From assembly GCA_947584955.1 (NCBI GenBank), contig CANPWS010000089.1, positions 1 to 5,228 on the forward strand: a DNA stretch of 5,228 nucleotides, in the 5' to 3' direction. The translations under genes were made by a program, and so were the position numbers. Under the pieces are notes generated by a model that searched no databases, was not told where the DNA came from, and worked only from the letters and a program-made list of their open reading frames with translations. The DNA is from an uncultured Bacilli bacterium. Lineage in GTDB: Bacteria; Bacillota_I; Bacilli_A; RF39; UBA660. Of the stretch, positions 1 to 4,410 are shown one piece after another (within the stretch, counting starts at the first letter, position 1; the number at the start of each line of letters is the position of its first letter).

Positions 1-28
1 TTAAAATACTATCAAATAAATCAAACAT
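1..28 (-). CDS. 5' end of an unidentified gene, cut by the window edge
   Basis: The reading frame starts at an ATG (complement of 26-28) and runs off the left edge after nine codons, reading MFDLFDSIL. A perfect AAGGAGG ribosome binding site (complement of 38-44) sits nine bases upstream. A consensus promoter at 79-107 points at it, about 50 bases before the start. The start signals are good, but too little protein is present to assign any function. Confidence 0.7.
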
Positions 29-78
29 ACTAAAATTCCTCCTTTAAAATAAAACATCTTTAATTTTTATTCATAATC

Positions 79-107
79 ATTATATTAAAATTTTTATAAA
101 AAGTCAA
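79..107 (-). promoter_or_regulatory. Sigma-70/SigA-type promoter for the gene at the left edge
   Basis: On the minus strand the -35 box TTGACT (102-107) is followed by a 17-base spacer and a perfect -10 box TATAAT (79-84). The -35 box lies inside the 3' arm of the terminator hairpin of the preceding gene (102-131), so terminator and promoter share bases. The spacer, TTTTATAAAAATTTTAA, resembles that of the other promoters in this window. Confidence 0.85.
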
Positions 108-131
108 GTCTATTATCCAATAGCCTTGACT
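102..131 (-). terminator. Rho-independent terminator after the 57-residue gene
   Basis: The inverted repeat pairs 102-108 (AGTCAAG) with 125-131 (CTTGACT) and 110-114 (CTATT) with 119-123 (AATAG), with one T/C mismatch and a four-base loop. Read on the minus strand it is followed by a T-rich run (TTTTTATAAAAATTTT). It overlaps the stop codon of the gene at 113-286 and the -35 box of the next promoter. Confidence 0.8.
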
Positions 132-286
132 GAGATTACTTTAAAATACATTTTTAAATATTTTATATATTCTTCATCTTTTGTCGCTACAATATGTTTG
201 CGAGCTTCCTCATCTATATATTCCACTAGCCAATATGGAGGTAATAGCACCTCATAATCATCATCAATATATTTGTTTCTTTCCAT
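113..286 (-). CDS. Small acidic hypothetical protein, 57 residues
   Basis: The frame runs from ATG (complement of 284-286) to TAA (complement of 113-115). The start is supported by a perfect AAGGAGG (complement of 296-302) nine bases upstream and by its own promoter at 323-351. The protein begins MERNKYIDDDYEVLLPP and contains one Trp encoded by TGG. It is rich in Asp, Glu, Lys and Tyr and has no membrane segment or signal peptide. The stop codon falls inside the loop side of its terminator. I do not recognise a family. It is transcribed as a single-gene unit between two terminators, a typical arrangement for small phage accessory genes. Confidence 0.8.
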   Translation of the reverse strand: MERNKYIDDDYEVLLPPYWLVEYIDEEARKHIVATKDEEYIKYLKMYFKVISVKAIG

Positions 287-322
287 AATAAAATTCCTCC
301 TTCTTATTTATTTTATATAAAT

Positions 323-351
323 ATTATATATTATATTTTTATAAAAATCAA
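323..351 (-). promoter_or_regulatory. SigA-type promoter for the 57-residue gene
   Basis: On the minus strand TTGATT (346-351) is separated by 17 bases from TATAAT (323-328). It begins two bases beyond the terminator stem at 353-383, so the T-tract of that terminator doubles as promoter sequence. A second TATAAT (330-335) overlaps the spacer, but only the first has the 17-base spacing. Confidence 0.85.
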
Positions 352-352
352 A

Positions 353-383
353 AACAGTGAAATAGCAAATCTATTTCACTGTT
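353..383 (-). terminator. Rho-independent terminator after the exported barrel-domain gene
   Basis: There is a perfect 13-bp stem, 353-365 (AACAGTGAAATAG) pairing with 371-383, around a five-base loop. Read on the minus strand it is followed by TTTTGATTTTTA. The TAG stop codon of the gene at 371-928 lies at the loop end of the stem, so the last four codons form one arm of the hairpin. Confidence 0.9.
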
Positions 384-928
384 ACATTATAGGTAGCAAT
401 TCCAGAGTCTGAATTAGAAACAAATAAATCTATAATTTGGTTACTCATACAAGCTCCACAAGAGTCAAGAATAATACCATTATAATCAACTCCATTTATT
501 GTAATTTGGATTGTATCAAAATAATTTCTATAAATAATACCATCTACTTGCGGAAACCCATAATTTAATAAATATGGTGTTGCCGCACCTAAAACTAACA
601 TATCCATATAAGTATACCAACCATTTTCATTAATTTGAAAATCTTGTTCGCATAATCCAGATCCAGTACAACTGCCACTTCCGCATCCATCTCCATTTCA
701 ATAACTAGTTAATCTATATGAAGTAGACGGAGTCAATTGTGACTGCGGTTGAGATTGAGGTATTTCTTCTTCCTTCTCGATTTCTGGCTCTTTAGGTATT
801 TCCGCATGTTGTTCGCCTATATTTTGATTAGTTTCTTTATTAAAATCCCAACTAAAAGTAACTATGGAAATAATACAAATAACACAAAAAATAAGTATTA
901 ATAATAAAGCAAAAAAAACTTTTTTCAT
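371..928 (-). CDS. Membrane-anchored or exported protein with an RlpA/3D-like double-psi beta-barrel domain
   Basis: With UGA read as Trp (residue 77, complement of 698-700) this is one 185-residue protein; under the standard code it splits in two. Residues 4-25 are a strongly hydrophobic signal anchor after MKK. No clean lipobox is seen: Cys15 is preceded by LIF. Residues about 28-70 form a low-complexity Glu/Pro/Gln/Ser linker. Residues 79-93 are a Gly/Ser/Cys stretch with three cysteines. The C-terminal part (about 103-185) carries G-x-I-L-D155-S-C-G-A-C160 followed by I-D167-L-F. This matches the conserved acidic turn of 3D, RlpA and barwin double-psi barrels. Such domains usually act on peptidoglycan or glycans outside the membrane; the actual substrate here is unknown and would be notable if the host lacks a wall. 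It starts one base after the upstream gene's stop with only a weak Shine-Dalgarno, suggesting translational coupling. Trp27 and Trp104 use TGG. Confidence 0.75.
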
Positions 929-929
929 A

Positions 930-1241
930 CTATAAACCTAATGCTTCCATTAAATCTTTAATGTTCTTTTTTTCTTCTGCAGTTGGTTCTATATGTGAAG
1001 ATGTTGATTCTGCTGAATTATTTTCAAAATTAATTATATTTGAATTTAACTCTCCAGGTAATGCATCCTCGTTTCCTTCCATTACATTTGTTTTAGCACA
1101 AGTTAAAACACATTTTAATTGAATTTCTTCACCTTCTTCTACAAAAGGCAATCTAATTTCTTTATCGTAAACAAAACTACCTGGGAAAGCTTTTAAAATT
1201 GTTTCTGTAGCAGTAGCTTTGCTAACTTGACCTCTCGCCAT
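930..1241 (-). CDS. Conserved-type small phage protein, 103 residues, function unknown
   Basis: It starts at ATG (complement of 1239-1241) behind a perfect AAGGAGG (complement of 1249-1255) and a consensus promoter at 1272-1300, and ends in TAG. The N-terminal half (about 1-52) reads as an alpha helix followed by beta strands, with the segments AFPGSFVYDKEIRLP and QLKCVLTCAKTNV. This layout resembles a small hypothetical protein I associate with Bacillota phages; that is recollection, not a search result. Residues 53-85 are a low-complexity Asn/Ser/Glu linker. The end, EEKKNIKDLMEALGL, is a predicted short amphipathic helix, possibly a partner-binding tail. It has no Trp codons. It forms a two-gene unit with the exported barrel-domain gene one base downstream, which ends at the terminator at 353-383. 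Confidence 0.8.
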   Translation of the reverse strand: MARGQVSKATATETILKAFPGSFVYDKEIRLPFVEEGEEIQLKCVLTCAKTNVMEGNEDALPGELNSNIINFENNSAESTSSHIEPTAEEKKNIKDLMEALGL

Positions 1242-1271
1242 TATTTTTCCTCCTTTTATTTAATTATTTTT

Positions 1272-1300
1272 ATTATATTAAAATTTTTATTTTTTATCAA
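1272..1300 (-). promoter_or_regulatory. SigA-type promoter for the 103-residue gene
   Basis: On the minus strand TTGATA (1295-1300) is followed by a 17-base AT spacer and TATAAT (1272-1277). The -35 box lies inside the last codons of the upstream gene (stop at 1287-1289). No terminator is seen between that gene and this promoter, so read-through can also reach the downstream unit. Confidence 0.8.
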
Positions 1301-2075
1301 CTTTAACGATTAATTGACTTTTTTCAAGAGATTTAGATAATTCTAAAATTCTATTACATCTATCACATTTTCCACCTTTTAGGCATTTCTTTCCACAACT
1401 GATTCTTTTTTCAGCAAATCTAGGAATTATATATTTATTATCTATTTCGGAATTAAAATCAATAATTATTTCATTTAATTGACCAAACCATTTTTTATCT
1501 TTTTCATAAATTTTATAATAAGTATCTAATTGTTCATCTTTACCAAAAAATTCAAAAATATCAATATATGGAGCATAAACTTCAACATCTTCAGGCCTAA
1601 TAAAGAATTTTTTTAGTCCATTTAAATTTTTTCATGCGGATTGTGCTACATTAGGAAATACTCTTATTGATACTCCTTCTTTATGTGCGGTCGCCGCAAC
1701 TTTATCTAATTCAAATCCCATATTTTCTACTATATAAATGTCTGTAATTCCTTTATAAACTAATCCAATAAAAGTATCCCAATTATTTACTAAAACATCA
1801 AAAAAGTAATGAAATTCAGGCTTATTTTCTAAAATTTCAGATAAATATTCTAAAGTTAGTTTAAAATATAAGTTTGGAAATTTTTTAGCTAAATCATTTA
1901 AAAAATCTAAATCTACTTTTTCTGTAAAATATAAATTAATTCTTTTATCTTTATGCAATTCTAAAAATTCTAATAAAGTAGTATCTTTATTATTATATTT
2001 TATAGTTCATTCATCTACTTCATTAATATATTTTGCATGCTCAGTCTTTTGATTATATGGAAAGCAATATTTCAT
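1287..2075 (-). CDS. 262-residue phage protein with C-terminal four-cysteine cluster
   Basis: It is one frame from ATG (complement of 2073-2075) to TAA (complement of 1287-1289) if the in-frame TGA codons at residues 23 and 148 are Trp; two other Trp residues use TGG. AAGGAGG (complement of 2081-2087) supports the start. The central part alternates strands and helices, for example GITDIYIVENMGF followed by GVSIRVFPNVAQSAW. It vaguely recalls one repeat unit of a TIM barrel such as peptidase U32 proteins, but I cannot confirm this. Residues 227-240 hold Cys227-x3-Cys231-x5-Cys237-x2-Cys240, which could bind zinc or an iron-sulfur cluster. The C-terminal 20 residues are lysine-rich. Similar proteins seem to occur as hypotheticals in Bacillota phages (recollection). 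No promoter is visible directly upstream, so expression probably depends on read-through of the hairpin at 2093-2122. Confidence 0.8.
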
Positions 2076-2092
2076 TTTTTCCTCCTTAAACA

Positions 2093-2122
2093 AAAACAAA
2101 TAGCAGAAAAGCTATTTGTTTT
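2093..2122 (-). terminator. Intercistronic hairpin: terminator or attenuator
   Basis: There is a perfect 12-bp stem, 2093-2104 (AAAACAAATAGC) pairing with 2111-2122, with a six-base loop. On the minus strand it is followed by a T-rich run (TTTGTTTTTGTTT, partly in the stem). It sits seven bases after the stop of the gene at 2129-2515 and five bases before the ribosome binding site of the next gene, which has no promoter of its own. This suggests partial termination that lowers expression of the downstream gene. Confidence 0.8.
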
Positions 2123-2128
2123 AATTGA

Positions 2129-2515
2129 TTATTCTGCAAGACGATATACTTTTATAGTTCTTCCGCTATCAACTTTAGCATCTTCTTTTTCAGCTTCGCC
2201 AGCTTTAACTAATTGAGTTAGTCTAGCGATAACTTTTGCTTTTGTAATTTCTTCATCATTTAATGCTGAAGTAATTTCATCAGCAGTTTGGAATTCTGAA
2301 GTTAATACAGCTTTAACAGAAGCTCTTAATTCATCTCCAGCAGCTCTCTTTTCAGCAGCTCTTTCTCTTGATTTAACAGCTTTATTTTCAAGAATTTCAA
2401 TTTGTCTGTCTACGAAACTAATTAACTCATCTTTATCTTCAACATCTGCATTTGTAATAACTTCTTTTACCATCTCGTATAGTTCTTTTTTAGTTAATTT
2501 TCTTTCTTCTTCCAT
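2129..2515 (-). CDS. Small DNA-binding-like protein: basic coiled coil plus winged-helix-like domain
   Basis: This 128-residue protein starts at ATG (complement of 2513-2515) after a modest AAAGGAA Shine-Dalgarno and its own consensus promoter at 2551-2579; it ends in TAA. Residues 8-65 are almost entirely helical and highly charged, with a basic, Ala/Arg-rich stretch at about 45-65 (KSRERAAEKRAAGDELR) suited to a coiled coil or nucleic-acid contact. Residues 66-128 look like a small winged helix. FQTADEITSAL is a first helix pair, TKAKVIARLTQLVKAGEAEK a recognition-type helix and turn, and RTIKVYRLA the wing strand. I recall similar short proteins as hypotheticals in Bacillota phages; a histone-like or transcription-modulating role is inference. 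It has no Trp codons. Ala/Gly codons are richer than in neighbours, and having its own strong promoter is consistent with abundant expression. Confidence 0.75.
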   Translation of the reverse strand: MEEERKLTKKELYEMVKEVITNADVEDKDELISFVDRQIEILENKAVKSRERAAEKRAAGDELRASVKAVLTSEFQTADEITSALNDEEITKAKVIARLTQLVKAGEAEKEDAKVDSGRTIKVYRLAE

Positions 2516-2550
2516 TTCTAATAATTCCTTTCTTTTAATTTTCTAAAAAT

Positions 2551-2579
2551 ATTATACTAAAAATTTTTTATAAAATCAA
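2551..2579 (-). promoter_or_regulatory. SigA-type promoter for the coiled-coil/winged-helix gene
   Basis: On the minus strand TTGATT (2574-2579) is separated by a 17-base AT spacer from TATAAT (2551-2556). The -35 box starts seven bases after the TAG stop (complement of 2587-2589) of the upstream gene. No terminator hairpin is visible between them. Confidence 0.85.
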
Positions 2580-2586
2580 TCTCGGT

Positions 2587-2871
2587 CTATATATCTAGAA
2601 TTCTAATTCCTTTTAATGCTCCATATCTTTCAAGTTCGCATTTTATTCTATATTGATCTGATTCTAATATCATTTCTCTATCATAGTTAAGTATTAATTC
2701 ATTGTATCCATATCTAACCATATCATCTATAATTTTTTTATATTTTAATATAATTTCATCTGTTGCTTCTGAACTATCCATTATTAAAATATCAAATCCA
2801 TTTAAATTTCCATTATAATATGGACTTGAATTAAAAGAACTTGTAAAGTGTCTTGGTTCGAAATCTAACAT
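2587..2871 (-). CDS. Hypothetical protein, 94 residues
   Basis: It starts at ATG (complement of 2869-2871) with a strong AAGGAGG (complement of 2879-2885) that abuts the TAG stop of the upstream kinase-like gene. The two genes, with 14 bases between them, are clearly co-transcribed. It ends in TAG. The first 25 residues are polar and rich in Ser, Asn, Phe and Tyr. They are followed by a beta strand (FDILIMD), a helix (EIILKYKKIIDDMVRYG), a strand (NELILNYD) and further helix and strand, suggesting a small alpha/beta domain. It has no Trp, cysteine cluster or membrane segment. I do not recognise a family. Its position suggests a partner or modulator of the kinase-like protein. Confidence 0.75.
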   Translation of the reverse strand: MLDFEPRHFTSSFNSSPYYNGNLNGFDILIMDSSEATDEIILKYKKIIDDMVRYGYNELILNYDREMILESDQYRIKCELERYGALKGIRILDI

Positions 2872-2885
2872 TTAATAACCTCCTT

Positions 2886-3569
2886 CTAATCATTAAATCC
2901 AGCATAATCAAATATAACCGGTTTTTTCCCTATGTAACCTATGTTTGCAAATCTTAAATCTTGAATATCATAATCGTATATAACATTTAAAAAATGATTA
3001 TAAAATTTTTCTCCATAAGTTACTAATACATCTGCTTCCCAATCTAAATCTATTTTATAAGTATTATAACAATCATTTTCATTATATACTTTTAAAACTT
3101 TATCTGTATCTACTTTTGTATGATTACAATATTTTAATACATCTTCTACTTTAATTTTATTTAATGGTTCAACATATTCTTGAATATAAATAGGAAAAGT
3201 ATGTATATCAGTTAAATATCTTGTTTCTGCAAATACTACATCTATTTTTTCTTCTTGCATCCATTCAAATCTAATAGCTTCTTGTTCACAATAGTTCCAA
3301 TTACTATCTTCACAATCTCCTGCTCCTTTTAATTCATATCCATTACAATATGTAAGAGGTATTTTTATTACAAATCCTAAATCTTTAAAAATAAGAACAA
3401 GTTTTGTAGCTCCAAAAGCCCAATCAAATGGTTTATAATATTTTTCTTTAAAAGGTTCAATTACATTTTCTTCTAAATAATCTTGTTCATCACATAATTC
3501 ATCTAAATAACAATTATATAATGCATCTATAATTTCTTTAATGTCCTTTTCTTTTTCTTTAAAATTCAT
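2886..3569 (-). CDS. Protein-kinase-fold-like protein (PKL/APH-type), 227 residues
   Basis: Kinase-like elements appear in the right order. A strand-turn-strand with FGATKLVLI (about 52-60) stands in for the nucleotide loop, and a VIKIP motif gives a candidate ATP-anchoring Lys69. A possible helix-C glutamate lies at 97 (CEQEAIRFEW), and a hinge-like IYIQEYVEPL at about 127-136. DLRFAN (Asp204, Asn209) resembles the catalytic loop of APH and protein kinases. IFDYAG (Asp221) resembles the metal-binding DFG. The chain ends only six residues after Asp221, so there is no activation segment or large C-lobe beyond it. Activity is therefore uncertain; it could be a minimal kinase or a pseudokinase. 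The ATG at 3567-3569 is preferred over an in-frame GTG at 3576-3578 because the GTG lies inside the Shine-Dalgarno. All four Trp codons are TGG. It is divergent from a phosphatase gene and co-transcribed with the 94-residue gene. Confidence 0.6.
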   Translation of the reverse strand: MNFKEKEKDIKEIIDALYNCYLDELCDEQDYLEENVIEPFKEKYYKPFDWAFGATKLVLIFKDLGFVIKIPLTYCNGYELKGAGDCEDSNWNYCEQEAIRFEWMQEEKIDVVFAETRYLTDIHTFPIYIQEYVEPLNKIKVEDVLKYCNHTKVDTDKVLKVYNENDCYNTYKIDLDWEADVLVTYGEKFYNHFLNVIYDYDIQDLRFANIGYIGKKPVIFDYAGFND

Positions 3570-3573
3570 TATA

Positions 3574-3582
3574 ATCACCTCT
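3574..3582 (-). promoter_or_regulatory. Ribosome binding site that fixes the kinase-like gene's start
   Basis: The minus strand reads AGAGGTGAT, eight bases of which match the extended anti-16S consensus, four bases before an ATG (complement of 3567-3569). The upstream GTG in the same frame (3576-3578) is part of this site and so is not the start. Confidence 0.8.
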
Positions 3583-3598
3583 TTTAATTTCTAAAACA

Positions 3599-3627
3599 AT
3601 TATATATTTTTTTTATTAAAAAATCAA
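3599..3627 (-). promoter_or_regulatory. SigA-type promoter for the kinase-like operon
   Basis: On the minus strand TTGATT (3622-3627) is followed by a 17-base spacer and TATAAT (3599-3604). It is back-to-back with the plus-strand promoter; only 32 bases separate the two -35 boxes, so one regulator could control both. Confidence 0.85.
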
Positions 3628-3659
3628 AAAATGTTTTTATCTGGAATTTTCTTCAATAA

Positions 3660-3688
3660 TTGATTTTTAATAAAAATTATTATATAAT
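3660..3688 (+). promoter_or_regulatory. SigA-type promoter for the phosphatase / CodY-like / RNA ligase operon
   Basis: TTGATT (3660-3665) is followed by a 17-base spacer (TTTAATAAAAATTATTA) and a perfect TATAAT (3683-3688), 24 bases before the phosphatase start codon. AATAATT (3655-3661) and AATTATT (3675-3681) form an inverted repeat over the -35 and spacer, a possible operator, though such AT-rich symmetry can be chance. Confidence 0.85.
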
Positions 3689-3711
3689 AAAGACAAAAGG
3701 AAGTGGTAAAA

Positions 3712-4410
3712 ATGAAAACAATAGCATTCAGTGATTTGCATGGCAATTATAAATTATGAGAAGCCATTAAAAATTATTATAATGATGATGATATTTTAAT
3801 ATTTCTCGGTGATGCTTGCGACAGAGGCCCAGATAGTATAAAAATAATGTTAGAAATGTTAAAAGATAAAAGAGTAATATATTTAAAAGGTAATCACGAA
3901 GAAATGTTTTTAGGATATATACAAAATGGAGTTAATAGCTCATTAAAAGAATATAAAGAAATTATTAGATATAATGGTAGTAAAAAAACATTAGAAGATT
4001 ATATCAAATTATCTGCTGATAATAAAATTTTTTTAATAGATAATCTTAAAAAAATAAAAAATTATTATATTTATATAAATAATGAAAAGAAAAATATATT
4101 TTTAAGTCATGCAGGAATGAATATTGATGATATTAATAATATAGATGAGACTAAATTATTATGAGATAGAGACCACATGAAAAATAATATATACGACAAT
4201 AGATATGATAATTGATATATAATACATGGTCATACACCTGTACAAACTGTAAGAGCAAATCAATTAGCAGAAGTTTATAAATATAATAATGAACATAAAA
4301 TAGATATTGATATGGGAAGTTTCGTAAGCAACATTACTGCAACTATTGATTTAGATACATTTGAAATAAAATATTTTAAAATAAATGGAGAGAATAATGA
4401 CAACAATTAA
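3712..4410 (+). CDS. Lambda/PPP-type metallophosphatase, 232 residues
   Basis: It is a calcineurin-like, two-metal phosphoesterase that hydrolyses phosphoester bonds. All family motifs are present: D8-L-H10-G-N; G33-D34-A-C-D37-R38-G; G60-N61-H62-E63; S-H133-A-G; and H172-G-H174-T-P. The length fits bacterial and phage serine/threonine phosphatases of the lambda type (about 220 residues). The frame is intact only if the TGA codons at residues 16, 151 and 168 are Trp; residue 151 in LLW-DRDH is a place where the family normally has Trp. No TGG is used. AAAGGAAG (3696-3703) supports the ATG start. It overlaps the next gene by 14 bases. The substrate may be a phosphoprotein, possibly one phosphorylated by the divergent kinase-like protein, or RNA ends, given the RNA ligase in the same operon; the phosphatase module of bacterial Pnkp belongs to this superfamily. 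The choice between these is inference. Confidence 0.93.

Noticed and set aside
371..607. Short separate genes or pseudogenes at 371-607, 698-928, 1632-1958, 3847-4164 and 4568-4915
   Set aside because: They are pieces of longer frames cut at TGA; the neighbouring pieces are in the same frame and join into recognisable proteins when TGA is Trp.
1686..1698. Small palindrome TGCGG-TCG-CCGCA in the four-Cys gene
   Set aside because: A five-base stem is too short to claim as a regulatory element alone; it is counted only in the pentamer finding.
2917..2922. ACCGGT palindrome, also at 4484-4489 and 4525-4530
   Set aside because: Three copies of a six-base palindrome, two explained by the inverted repeat; not enough for a separate signal.
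3576..3578. GTG start for the kinase-like gene, three codons longer
   Set aside because: The GTG lies inside the Shine-Dalgarno sequence of the ATG at 3567-3569 and has no site of its own.
3645..3659. Possible CodY box upstream of the plus-strand promoter (AATTTTCT then weaker match)
   Set aside because: Only 10 of 15 bases fit the consensus AATTTTCWGAAAATT, and in sequence this AT-rich such matches are common by chance.
3655..3681. Inverted repeat AATAATT/AATTATT over the plus-strand promoter as an operator
   Set aside because: It is pure A/T with a 13-base gap, expected often at this composition; mentioned with the promoter but not claimed as a separate feature.
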